64,000 nt of DNA, taken from contig NC_034009.1 of assembly GCF_000346465.2 (NCBI RefSeq), positions 25,899,983-25,963,982 of the forward strand, read 5' to 3'. The translations under genes were made by a program, and so were the position numbers. How positions within the stretch are numbered: position 1 is the stretch's first letter; each line of letters begins with the position of its first letter. The notes below the pieces were generated by a model. It saw only the letters and a list, made by a program, of their open reading frames with translations, did not search any database and was not told the DNA's origin. This document shows, one piece after another, positions 45,997-57,702 of this stretch. This DNA is from Prunus persica (taxonomy: Eukaryota; Streptophyta; Magnoliopsida; Rosales; Rosaceae).

Positions 45997-47804
45997 TTTT
46001 CACTGCTGCATCAATATTCTTTTTCTGATTCAAACCCACGGTGAATGTTACAAGGTACCTTGGTTTGATGGTCAAGTCCTGCAATTGCCAACTTAAATGA
46101 ATCACGGTGCAGTATATTGAAATCAGAAGTATTCTTATGCCTCCAAAAACAAAAATTCTACCAAAGGGGTAGATAAAAAAATAAAATAAAATAAAGAAGA
46201 AGAAGAAGAAGAAGAAGAAGAAATCAAATTATTCATAAAAACATCACCAGGTACATGTCAAATGATATTTTTTTTTTCTGGATGCCATATAAATTACCGA
46301 GTAACTCAAATCAGGATAACAGAGAACTCCATATCAAAAAATGGTTCCCTGAACACCAAATGCTAATGGAATCCATTAATACCATTCATTCTGCATTATC
46401 TTCAGTATATATTGGACCATTCCAGGCGTTGTGGAAAGTCCAAATTGTAACTATGTTGATTGCATAAGTAACAGCAGAATACACACCTCACTGGGCTTGC
46501 CCCATAATCTGCGCAAGTAGAAGTCTGACTCAGCTGCAAGAATTCCTGGTGGTAGTCTTTCTGCACCTCTAGGATTTGACGGCACCCAAATCTGCAGTAA
46601 ATGTACGTGTAACTTCAGATAAGTAATGCCTATATAATGTGAATTTGGAATGCCAGAAGAGGAAGCTGTGAACTATATTGGAAATGATACTCATATTTTC
46701 AGCAATTATCAGGCCTCTCCTCATAGTAAAACAACATGAAAACGAAGCAAAATGGTCCCAGCATGCAAGTACAAGATTGCATATATGATTCAGTGATTAC
46801 ACGAAGCCACCTCATCTTACAAGGAATATAAAAGTAATGAGAGAAGATTGTGAACAATATCAGGGAAATGAAACCCCTTCTTTCTCAATCTGTCTCTTCT
46901 CCAAATCATATCAATGAGAGCGGGTTCAGTTGAGAATCATGGCTCCCACACTATAATCCAAAAACTATGACAATTAACCTTGGAAAGATTTACTTCTATT
47001 TTAAGGAAGTCCTTATTGAGCTTAATGGAATGATGATCATATGATCAATACTATTAAACCAGATCATCTCCGGCTGGGACTGATAAAAAATGATACTTTT
47101 CCCTCCCGTTTGACCAAAATCAGAAGCCAATTTAGGTACTGTAGTAGAACAGCACAAGAATCTCAAATGCATTTATTGAACTGGTTCTGGATTTGAATTA
47201 CGAAGTAGCTAAGATTCAATGCACCCCTTAGTAACATACAGAGTTAACAGTGATGTAAAACCTGTCATTTTGGAATTTCTACTACTGCTAATGTCAGGGA
47301 GAGGAGGTATACCCTTCCTGTACCATTTGAACTCTGAGCTTTAGTTGAGCTATTATTACTCCTCGTAGAAGACCAAGCATTTAGAATTGTTTGCCTGGAG
47401 ATGTCTGATTTCTGGTCCTCATTGTACGTTAGATCAACATTTGGAAGAAGGCTGGACGAGAGGTTCAGCTGTCAAATTTTACACACATTAATTATGTTTC
47501 ATCATCTAGGTAAGTATTAAAGCGGAGCATAACAGATACCCGGAAAAAAATTAGCGCACCTTTGTTAATGACAAGGTTGGAAAGGATACACCTATCAAGA
47601 ATCCAAAAACTACTCCTACAAAAGTTGTCACAATAAGCCTCATAGTCTCGTTTGGTTTTCTACCACCCGCACTGCAGCCAACAAGATGCAAATGTAGTTA
47701 GAGAAGATCAGATCTCTAAAATAAATTTAAAGAGCAACAAAAGTTAACTCATTCCGATGAAAATAGACTGTCACAAAATTTAACCTGCGTGAAAGGGTTC
47801 CCAT
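44369..47804 (-). CDS. DUF707 family protein (At1g67850-like)
   Basis: Fourteen coding exons on the minus strand: 47785-47804, 47560-47671, 47313-47468, 46487-46591, 45995-46078, 45777-45892, 45594-45695, 45390-45503, 45239-45295, 45066-45132, 44907-44960, 44745-44819, 44610-44645 and 44369-44482. Together they encode 403 residues with all phases consistent. An N-terminal membrane anchor (about 18-39, LIVTTFVGVVFGFLIGVSF) suggests a type II Golgi protein. The DUF707 core follows: IWVPSNPRGAERLPPG, YLVTFTVGLNQKKNIDAAVK, FHYDGQTTEWDEFEWS, YDYIFIWDEDLGVEHF and WIVHQTVPSLG. The IWDED patch looks like a glycosyltransferase DxD motif (inference). The family is labelled 'lysine ketoglutarate reductase trans-splicing related' from an old report; no enzymatic role is established to my knowledge. 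Intron 5 is only 102 bp and 60% is a (GA)n array. Confidence 0.94.
45933..45993. repeat. (GA)n array inside DUF707 intron 5
   Basis: About 30 GA units run up to the splice donor, so on the coding strand the intron starts GTCTCTCTCT. The intron (45893-45994) is 102 bp, leaving about 40 bp of unique sequence for branch site and acceptor. Confidence 0.95.
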
Positions 47805-49360
47805 GTTATTTACAAGCTTCTGACTATAAATTCACGGAAAAATGAACTGCAAGTACAAAGCGATAGCTGATCTGCATTATTTAACAGGTTTTCAGTTGAG
47901 AATTCCCCTTAAAAGAAATGATGACCCTCATGAAGGAACACAACAATTTAAGCAAGACTCTACGACTCAGTAATACAAGATTATACAACTACGAGAATAA
48001 CCTGAACATTTGTTTCTATCAAAACAACACATATATCAGGGTTGACAAAATCGTAAAAGTAGATGGGCATAGCACTTACAACTCACAACCCAAAGCTGCT
48101 AACCTAACATTATTGATTATACTATCAAAAGGTTAAGGTGCTCCCGTAAGATGTTTTCTCTATATCTCTCTCAATAACAACATCGCACTTTTCCCTGTGC
48201 TTCAAATCGAACCCACAGAATACATTGACCATTTAACAGCAGAAACTGCATACTTATACTCAGACCTTTTTGAATAGACATTCTTCAAACGCAATATAGA
48301 GAAACAACAAGCAAGAAATCATGTGCTCGTTCCTCTTTGCCCTCTACAAGAACTCTGCCGAGAAAGAAGCAACCATGTGCTACCATTTGACAATCAGTAG
48401 CTAAAACAAAGTCACAAATCAAACACCCATTCAAAACCCTCCATGGTAAAGTAGACCACGTGTTCCCTTTGAATTAACACCCAAACTACATAACAAAGAC
48501 CCACTTCCTCCCCCACTATTATAATTAAGACAGACAAGCAGCTGGGCTTGCTTAATTTCAAAGATAAAGAACACAACGACCAAAAGCATAAACCCGATCA
48601 CTAAGTTAGCTCACATAATCAAACATATGCAATGTACTCATCAAGCCTTTCCGATCAAACATCTTTTACCTTAAAAATTAAATATAAAACTCCACGACCA
48701 AAACCGCAAACGAAACAGTACAAGGATCTAGCAAATTCGTAAATAGCGAGACAAAATAAATTGTAATAAAAAAATTGATATCTCGGATTTCTTAAAGCTG
48801 TGGCAATCAAACCAATTCAAACAGGAAAAAAAAAAGCAGAAAAAAAAAATTCAAATGCAAATATCAGAAGCTAAACAACTAATCGAGCTCAGCTGAGCAG
48901 CACTCTACCTCTCTCCCTTTTTTTTACCTTTCTTTTTTAATCTGAGTATCCAAACAGAAGCGTAAAAAGTGAATCAGAGAAATTGAAAAAGAACAAAACC
49001 GACCTCATATAGTTGAATAGCTGGGCAAGATCTGCTGTAGAGAAAAGTGGTTCAGAAGCTGAGAATCACGCGAAAAAGCACTTGCAGGACTTGGTGATCT
49101 CGGGGCACAATTAGCGTGAGAGAAATAATAAAAAGATATTATAAAACAAAAACAAAAACGCAAAGCAGCAATTTCAGTTTGAGAGCAAGAAAACTATGAT
49201 TTTGTGATTTTGCAGAGGGTTGCGTTGTTTGTGTGTGTGTTTGGCTTTGGGCCTTCGGCAGTGACGATTTGTGTTGTTGTATGTGAATTGACGAGAGAGC
49301 TGGGAGACTTGGCTGGACTCGGGAGGGAAACACAAGGAGAGAAATATGGGGATTTTATAT
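47805..49360 (-). promoter_or_regulatory. DUF707 leader, leader intron and promoter
   Basis: On the minus strand a TATAAAA element lies at 49353-49359. A donor GAG|GTCGG at 49003/49004 and an acceptor TATAG at about 47824 suggest that a leader exon (about 49004-49330) is joined by a 1.2-kb intron to a short stretch before the ATG at 47804. A leader intron of this kind is common in widely expressed plant genes. It is inferred from splice signals alone. Confidence 0.45.
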
Positions 49361-50551
49361 TTATCTCGCCAGAGATCTCAAATTAAATTCACTAAGTAAG
49401 AAAACCAGATTGCGAATTACCAACCTAACTTATTTTCAAAAATGGATTTTATTAGGATTTTGACCTTAACCAGACTCGTGATCACTCCTTAATTGGTAAC
49501 CCACTTTATTTATTATTATCATTTCCATAAGCAAAATGCAACGGCTTTTCAGTGCTTTCGCTTTTTCGACTTTTCTTCTTGTTTTTGTTGTTGTTTTTTA
49601 GAATAAGAGATGATTTTTTACTCATAATCAAACAAAAGTATAAAATAATTATGTACCGAATATAGGTAAATCTTTTTTAGTGACCAAAACACAACAACAT
49701 GTTAAATTGAATTGAAGAGAATCACACAATACCTAAAGATTATTACAATTCTCGATTCAGCAACTAGAAGCAAATGTACTAGATTTTTTTTTGTTAATGC
49801 TGGATTTTTGTTTTTGCTTCTATGTTTTGAATTTGTAAAGAAAATTGCAGGAAGGTGGTCAAGTCTATTGTGTCCTGCCTTTGCATAATTGCAGTCAACG
49901 AATAAAGGAAACCAAATTAATTTAGGATAATTTTTTTTACCAAAAAAAACAGAACTGTAAATTTTTTTTGCCAATCATTGCCGGTCTGAAATTAGCGTAA
50001 TCAATAACCTCGAACTATATTTCCGTATTATGTATTGATGAAACACTTAATTTTCGATTATTTATTTTGAGAAAATGAGTTAGCTATTGGCAGTTATCCG
50101 ATTATTACTCTCTAATTTTATTTTATTTTTGTTTCACAAAAATACTTGTATAAATTCCAAATATTATGAAAAAAAAAAATATCTCAACAAAACAGTGTCC
50201 CAAAAAAAAAAAAGGTAAGTATGGTTAACTTTTTTTTTTTTTTTTCCTTCCTTTGTACCCACCAACTCATAAACTTAAAAAAGAAAAAAATCCTATATAC
50301 CAATACCATCATTTCCTACCACACTCTCGCTAGCTAGTAGAAAGGTTCAAGGATTGGAGATTCTAGAGACATTTTAAGTAAAAAAAAATTTGGGAATAAA
50401 TAAATACGATTTTTTAAGGAATAAATAAATAGGATTATATTGCTGACATTTTTTCAAATATAAGTGCCTATAAACGATGCACTAAAAAGTATACCATTTC
50501 AAATAAGAATATAGCATTTTGTTTCAACTTTTTCTTTTACCTTATTAATAA

Positions 50552-50762
50552 CTAGCTTCTTCGTACGCAATTCCGCGTTTGAGAGAGATTTTTTATTTTT
50601 TATTTATTTTAAAATTAAAAAAGATAATGAGTAGTTGTGTTTTATAAAAATAAGATTCATTATCTGATTTTTCTTGTAATTTTAAATTTTTTAATATGAA
50701 AAAGTGTGAATTTACCATATTATCCCCATTTAATTAATAATTTTAATTTTTAATATCTTTTG

Positions 50763-50795
<33 letters not shown>
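50552..50795 (-). mobile_element. Non-autonomous Helitron, inverted copy
   Basis: Read on the minus strand it ends CTAG followed by T, preceded by a hairpin (ACGCGGAATTGCGT region), and starts near TCTATTTATATATATATA. The interior shares ordered text with the element at 12722-13007, such as a 'cattatct' block and a run reading 'attaattaaatggggataat', so both belong to one family. The 5' boundary is not exact because the base before TC is T rather than A. Confidence 0.65.
50763..50789. repeat. (TA)n microsatellite
   Basis: Uninterrupted AT array that forms the 5' end of the inverted Helitron. Confidence 0.9.
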
Positions 50796-50825
50796 AGAGA
50801 GTTTTTTATATATAAAAAAAGGGTC

Positions 50826-50963
50826 ATGCTAGGGAGACCAACTTTAAATACTAACTTGTGTACCAACTCTCTAATAGAGGTGGAGCCCACCAATACAATG
50901 GGTACCACACTCTATTAGAGAGTTGGTACACAAGTTGGTATCTAAAGTTGGTCTCCCTAGCAT
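50826..50963. mobile_element. Palindromic MITE
   Basis: Two arms of about 54 bp, starting ATGCTAGGGAGACCAAC and ending in GTTGGTCTCCCTAGCAT, are inverted repeats with few mismatches, separated by a loop of about 30 bp. The 138-bp unit would fold into a long hairpin and could be a source of small RNA if transcribed (inference). No coding capacity. Confidence 0.75.
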
Positions 50964-51639
50964 TTTCCATAAAAAAATTATATATATAAAAACAAGTCTA
51001 AAACAAGTCTTGATAACAACCATATAAACCATATAAAAACAAGTCTTGATAACAACCATATAAACCGTTTCATAAGATAATAAATTAATTAATCAGGGAA
51101 TCAGAATTTTTTCGGAGATACAGTCGACATGCGATTTTATGAGGCTGCCTAAATCATTGACTATGCTCGTCCATAGATTTCCACATTCATGGCGTCCATC
51201 GTACGGTAGAGAAGTTTCAAGGCGGCGTAGGAAGCAATCAGTCACCTTACTTTGGTTGACTTTGAAGTTTGACCCGGCCAATAAGAGGAGCCATACGTCA
51301 AGGACTGCCCCGGAATTAGCGTTTGAGGGCCAGCCAGTCCACAAGTGGGCCCTCCACCTCCAGCCATTTTGGTTTGGTGCTTCAACGTGGTGCCCAAATA
51401 CTATTTAGTGGAGCCCACAACGACATTTTCGTAAACGCTTTAGCCACATCATCAAGTTTTAATAAAAACAGTATAATACATTCATCAAGTTTTATTAATT
51501 CGAAAAGAAAAAACTTAGGATTTGTTCATTTTTTTATGAAAATTGAAAACATCACGGTAACAGTTTTCGTTTTCAGTTTTTTTTTTTTTTTTTTTTTTTT
51601 AAGGGAAAGCTAGTTTTCAAAATCACTTTTATTTTTTAA

Positions 51640-52080
51640 AACATGTTTGGTAACAATTTCAGTTTTCAGTTTTTTTTTTCTTCTTTTTTATTCAACAATT
51701 TTACATCACTACCATACATAAAATGCACTCCAATTACCAAAATTCGGTATTTGAGACCTCTTGACTTGGACCATTCCTCTCGACTCTTGCGTTTGGCTGC
51801 GGACCCATGCAAAGCCTTGAGACCTCCATATCCTAAATTCACAGAAAAAAAATCATCCTAACTCCAAAAATTCATTGAAAAATACTAAGAACTCTTTGAA
51901 GCAAGCATTTTCATTATATGATCTCAAATTCACAATTTGACCCCAAAAAATTAAAAATTGAAATAAGTTACCGAACAACTTTTAAATAATTTTCTGTTTT
52001 CACTTTTAAAAAAATGAAAACTGAAAAATAGAAACTAGAAACTAAAAACTGGAAACTAAAATGGTTATTAAACGGGATGT
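51640..52080. mobile_element. Possible hAT-like MITE, diverged
   Basis: The left end CATGTTTGGTAACAATTT and the right end AAAATGGTTATTAAACGGG are loosely inverted, and the interior has mirrored 'ttttcagttt' and 'aaactgaaaa' runs. No target duplication is identified, so this is tentative. Confidence 0.4.
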
Positions 52081-53509
52081 TAATTATTGCTGACTAATTG
52101 ATAGTTACAAAAGATGTTTGGTCTAAATTATTTGGATCTAAACAAAGTTAATATGAAATTACATTGCTTGCAAAGTAAAGAATTTAAATGTGTCAAAGAG
52201 AATGCCATGGGAAGAGTATCGATCATTCCGTCCTATTCAGATAAGGAAGAGAGAATTTATTGGCCAACAACTCTATATGACCACGACATAATTGGCATAT
52301 CATTTCTCACAATTTATATAAAATTTGAGAAATAAATGAACAAAATATATACATGTCTATAACTTAAGTGTTTAAGAGTAGTTATCACTATACCTGAGAT
52401 TTTATGTTTGAATAATCCATCCTCAAATATTGCTTGTATGAAAAATGAACAAAAATTTATTTTAAAAGAAGAAAAGGGTTAATTTGTATAATGAACCAAT
52501 TCTATGATTCTTTTTGTTTAAAAGAAAAAGCCAGTTAACCAAACCCGCCAAGCAATGAGATGGATTTGACGCGTTTAGGCGCTGGGCAGTCGTGCACCAA
52601 TGTGGTGGGGTTAGGGGTTTGGCTGCAGGTGTAGACTAGTGTAGGGTCCTTTGTGATGATGAGTAAGGTCATGGACATTGACAGCGATGAACTTTTGGAG
52701 TTAAACATTGTTTTGTTTTAAAATGATTTCATGATTGTTTTAAGGATTGAATGGTTCGTATCCTCTTTTGAAAAACCAAATCTCATCAAGTTCATGATTT
52801 CTTAAAAACATGAGTATTCGATCGATCCTTATGAATTTTTATCAAGTTAGGCCATCCACTGATTAGTCAAGAGGCCACAAATGGAGGACACTGGCTATGT
52901 GGGCCAATTCAATACCGTCCCTGTGGGTTTGATGGAGTTTGGTTAATGACCCAAACAACCAGGTTTGTAGCACACACACACAGACTTGACTTTTATATTT
53001 AATTTAATTTCGAATGATAGGGCCAAATATTTCATTAAAATATGTAAACGATGCGTCATAACCAAATCTAAACCCAGAAACTAAAATACAAAAAAGAAAA
53101 ATAACCACTCCATCATTTGCAATGTCAATTTAGGAAAGGTATATTGATGAAGTGATGAATACAAGTAAACACGCTCAATAATCGAAGTCTGTAAGTCATT
53201 GTAGCCAGTAAGTTTGTAAGCTATGTAAAAACTTTTACGTATGAGTGATGGAATTATGAAACAACATTTGGTCCATATATGCGCCTTCCAATAGCCCTAT
53301 TTCAACTTATTTCTGTACAAGAGTTTTCATGTTGTGGAAAGGGGAGTAAAATCTATACACAACTTCCTCGAAATTGCAAATTTTAGATGCTTCATCAATG
53401 AAACATTTTCCAAATTCTACCACCTCATTCTCGCAAATCATCAGATAGAGGCAGGATTAATTTTCTCTATTCCATACAATAATCTTACCGAGGACAGTTT
53501 CAATTCTTG

Positions 53510-54848
53510 TTACGCCTCCTGAGCAGGGCCATTAATCCTGGATAATTCCATGATACAAGGAAGCCAGAGTTCTACTCGAGTTCCACCTGCTCCAAGGGGA
53601 GCATCTGCGGTTCGGGGTGATATGACACGGACAACACAACCATAACTTTCGAGTATCTCACGAGCAACAGTCAGTCCAGCAACAAAGTTCCACGTCATGT
53701 TGTCTTCAACCATATTTTCTGATAAGAGATCGGCTCCAAAAGGAGTGAGAGAATGCATCTGCGTCTGAAGAAAAATACACCAACAATACAATAAATCTAT
53801 GACCAAAAGTATGCGGTGAGTGACAAATGATGAATAGCAGAAAACTTAATTCTCTAATTTGTATTGTATATAGAAGATAAAGCTAGTATAGTTCAAAGTT
53901 TGCAACTATTACCATATAGTGCATATCAGGCCCATCATCGTCAATTACTACAAGAACACCACCTGCTGGTGCTCCAGTAGACACAATTTCTACCTTTCCC
54001 CCAGTATGTGTACGCAATAATGCACTCTCAATTAAATTGCTCAGAGCCTGTCGCAAAGCAGGTTCTTCTACAGCAACTTGCAATGATGTTCCAAGTTCAT
54101 TCAGTTCTACTACACGCTGCTGGTTTTGAGCAAGAGGTCTTACAGCTTCAACCAAATCCGCCAGTATATCAGAAACATTGCATGGTCTTCCTGACATAAT
54201 TGACAGGCGTTAGCAAAATGAAAATTGCATGTTTTAAAAACTCTCGTGCTAAGCATTCAGAAGGAGCCGTATGCAGTCATGAAAACTGTAGTGAAATACA
54301 CAGTTCTATTTTATTTTTCATTTTCTTTGCAATCTGAAGTGATGAATCTCAGAATTTATAACCTACCTAATTCCATGTTGCTGTAAAGGAGCAAGGGCTA
54401 GAGGAGGCATGGGCATCTCCATATCCTTGGCTCCAGCATTTAGAGAAAGTTGTTCACCTGAAACTTGCATCTTAATGCTGGAACTATCCTTGGGAAGGTT
54501 ATTCAATAACTGAGGCTTCCCTGAGTCAGGATAGGAATATGTTGAATCATGTTCACCGTAGCGCATGATACTAGCCTAGAAAAATCACATGCAAAAGTCA
54601 GTGTGTCTAGCCCATAGAGAGAATAATATAGAAGAACTTAAAAAATTTAAAGTTATTATCAGTCTCAGGGTCAAAGAATATATTGAACATGCATATCTCT
54701 GGATAAGTTGAAAAGGCATACAACAGTAGGGACAGTGTCCTAAAAATGGCAAAATGAATACTTGAAAACTGCTTATAAACAGACTATGACTCCTTGAAGA
54801 AAGTATAAGAAGCCTTAGTGACATGAGAATTTATATATATAAGTCTGG

Positions 54849-54908
<60 letters not shown>

Positions 54909-56569
54909 AGTGCCTTGGTTAAGTAAACAGCATCCTGGAGTTGCTGCAGGGTATCTTTCATATGGTCGCCTTGCACCAGTATATCTTCAACAATGTCATA
55001 AGAAATCTGCATAAGCATATAATTCCAATGTAAATATAGGGCATAAAATGAATATCGGTAAGCTAAAAATTAAAATAAGTTATATAAGAAGGCAAACCTC
55101 ACTTCTCTTCATATGCATGGATAACATTTTACTTAAAGTTTGAAGGCTAGAAAGAGGACCACGAATCTGGGAGAACACACGACAATAGGAAAATACAATC
55201 ACTCCATAAGAACATACAAATCCCAAATCGCAAATGCAACAACAGTTGTCTTACTTGTTCAACCAGACTACTCATCCTGACATTGTTCTGCCAAGATGAT
55301 TGCTGGAGGAGCATCGCTTTCTGCAAAGAGGTAAGCATGTCTCTAAGAAATTAAGATAAATGGACTTTAAAAGAAAAAATGAGTCATGCCCGCATTATTT
55401 CACAGTTAATACTGCATTCTGACAGTATAACACACACTACCTGATCCATAACATATGCCATCGCTAAAGACCGAGAAATGTTGATAGCATTTGATCTCTG
55501 CTCAGCACTAAACTTGTACATTGTTAATAATGGCTCTGGTTGATCCTCCAGATTCTGTGTATCCCAAGATTTGATATTGGAGCTCGGAGGCAAAGCATAG
55601 GCTTCCTCAGGAGTCAGGCGGTGAATCAAATCACAGCCCTCACACTGAACTTTCCCACCAGGTGGCGGCATTTCCATCCTGGGAAATTCAGCAACCAAGA
55701 AGCCCACCACAAAGGGGTGCTTCACCATGGGGAAAACCGCAGCTTTGCACTCGGCTATAACTTCCACCTACAAAATTCAATTTCCAACTGAATATACTCA
55801 GTAACAATATACATTATCAATCAACAACTAAAATTAAAGTCTAAAACCAAAAAAAATCAGTCATCTACTTTGTGATTGGAAAGCACTGCTTCGGCGGCGC
55901 GAAAACCAGTGGCAACACTGAAACTGCCAACTAATATCACAATGTCTGATGACTTAGCTCCTGGATGGCAAGTAACTCGACGAAGCTCCAATCGGTCCAT
56001 CACATAACTACCAGCTGGCCTTACATACACCTATACATATATATAATCCAAAATAAATAATACAAAAACAGCACTAGCTAATTTGGAAATGTAATTAATG
56101 AACGATATTATCTTCTTTTCCATAAACTGACCGAGAGGAGAGCATCGGGATCGACGATTCGGCGAAAGATGTCCAACTGTTGATTACAGAGTCTCTGGAA
56201 ATCGGGGCTGGGGAGTACGATGCCTCTCTTCTGTTCCTTTTCGATTCTCTGTATGAAGTCGACGGGGGAGGTGGAGGCTCTGCGAATGGCGGAGGCGACG
56301 GCGGAGGCAGAGGGGACCATGGAATTGGCTTCGGGTTCGCCATCGGAGGCAGAGTGAGTGACGTGACGGATGGTCTGGGGGGGGCTAGGGTTAGGGTTTT
56401 GGAGGGAGGAGGTTGAGAAGGCGTTGGTGATCAGGAGGTCATGGGGTCTGTGAGCGGAGGTGGAGTTGGCTTTGACGGAGGCGGGGAGTTTGTGGCAAAT
56501 AGAGGGAAAGAGGAGCGTAGAAGTGGAAATTGATGGGTGTTGGTGAGTGGTTGCAGAGAGAAGAAGCAT
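53510..56569 (-). CDS. CSK: Chloroplast sensor kinase
   Basis: Nine coding exons on the minus strand: 56132-56569, 55869-56030, 55441-55767, 55255-55320, 55098-55166, 54914-55006, 54367-54575, 53913-54186 and 53510-53764, giving 630 residues. The first 60 residues are Ser/Thr-rich with few acids, a chloroplast transit peptide. A GAF-like sensor region follows (about 140-300, with VYVRPAGSYVMDRLELRR and KHPFVVGFLVAEFP). The dimerisation region (LVEQIRGPLSSLQTLSKML) has Glu (about residue 330) where bacterial kinases have the phospho-accepting His. The ATPase part has ALRQALSNLIESALLRT and VVIDDDGPDM. CSK couples plastoquinone redox state to plastid transcription. The exon 6 donor reads AAG|GC, not GT, and the exon 8 acceptor is the AG of GGAAG rather than the CAG 4 bp before it, which would shift the frame. 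Confidence 0.94.
54851..54905. repeat. (GA)n array in CSK intron 6
   Basis: About 27 GA units lying 9 bp downstream of the exon 6 donor of CSK (coding strand: GCACTTAATCTCTCT). Confidence 0.95.
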
Positions 56570-57625
56570 TTGGAGAAGGAGGAGGAGGAAGCTGCGCTGA
56601 GTTCAGTAGAGCGAGTCAGAGTAAGTGGACGGAGGTAAGAGTCAATCTGCCGATATAAGCAACTGATTTTCCGTTGAAGGCTTAAGCTAAGCAGTCAAAC
56701 CGACAAAGCAGGCTAACCGAAATTACTGAATGCCATTTTCCTTCAAACGACACCGTTCCACGTCCCACTTGGCTTAAGCTAATAGATTTTCTGGTTGAAG
56801 ACTGCGTCCCACTTGGCGCTACGCTGTTCAAATAAAAGCCTTTATCCAATTTTTTTGGTTTAAACCTTTATCCTCCTTTCCGTCTTCATGGTTAAGAATT
56901 TATTAAAGCTTTTCGTATGATTTTTTAAAATAAAAGCTATAGTTTAAATTATTTTAATTTTGATGCAAAAAACAGTTTACTTATCGTAGTCAATTGTCTT
57001 AATTCAAATAAAAATTACTTCAATGCGGTAGCCAACTGTCCTAACTCAAATATACAGCTTTATATATATATAATATTTAACAAATAATTTAATGATTAAT
57101 TATGTCCATTTTTATTAATTTTAAGTGATGAATTAATTTATTAATATTCGACACCCTACTTGATTGAGTTTTTATATGTATGTAAAAAATAATTTAATGA
57201 TAAATTTTATTCATTTTAATCTATTTTAATCGATAAATTGATTTACTTATATTCATCAGATTGAGCCTTTTACTTTTTTCATCAATGATTATTTTCGTTT
57301 ATTAAAAATTAAAAAACTCCCCAACAGAATTAGTCAAAAAATTATTATTTTGGTTAAAAAAGAAGTCAAACATTGTCATAAAAACTATGAACTCATATTT
57401 TGAAATTTCTGTTTTTTCCGTTAAATTCATCTGCGAAAAATTTTCTCGAACCAAATTTATTTCAAAGTTCTGACCGCACTCCTAACGGCTCCTAGTTTGA
57501 CCCCACGAACCCTAACTGCCCCCTCAAATCCTTGCTTTGACTTCCCACTTCACTCCGGCCCGTTACTTTCTGTCACATTTCTATATAGCCGTTGGGAGCC
57601 TCTGTTTCTGCCTCTCCCTCTCCCT

Positions 57626-57676
<51 letters not shown>

Positions 57677-57702
57677 CAACAACGACTACAATCCGTACAA
57701 CA
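56570..57702. promoter_or_regulatory. Shared divergent CSK/PP2C promoter region
   Basis: The CSK and PP2C start codons face away from each other and are 1133 bp apart. For PP2C a TATATAG element at 57582-57588 suggests initiation near 57612. For CSK no clear TATA box is seen, as is common for plastid-protein genes. The centre (56900-57400) is AT-rich. Confidence 0.45.
57612..57674. repeat. (CTCTCC)n(CT)n in PP2C leader
   Basis: Hexamer CTCTCC units merge into about 19 CT units. It lies between the TATA element and the ATG at 57703, so it should be transcribed in the 5' untranslated region. A frame open through it (from 57592) is repeat-encoded and not taken as coding. Confidence 0.93.

Larger units (their letters stand above)
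49361..53509. other. Repeat-rich intergenic region
   Basis: No gene is recognised. It holds an inverted Helitron (about 50552-50795), a palindromic MITE (50826-50963), a possible diverged hAT-like MITE (51640-52080), long T and A homopolymers (about 50230-50245, 51578-51600) and AT-rich filler. The open frames at 51139-51408 on both strands overlap and show no family resemblance. Confidence 0.5.

Noticed and set aside
45716..46105. 129-codon frame containing Ser-Leu repeats on the minus strand
   Set aside because: It reads through two DUF707 exons and the CT-rich intron between them; the repeat is intronic.
51093..51408. Opposed frames of 83 and 89 codons
   Set aside because: Overlapping on both strands with no recognisable motif; likely chance in a locally GC-richer patch.
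54815..55018. Minus-strand frame ending in Ser-Leu repeats
   Set aside because: It is CSK exon 6 read into the adjacent microsatellite in intron 6.
57592..57702. Start of PP2C at an earlier in-frame codon at 57592
   Set aside because: The extension encodes only Ser/Leu/Pro repeats from the CT microsatellite and begins at the presumed transcription start; the ATG at 57703 opens the conserved protein.
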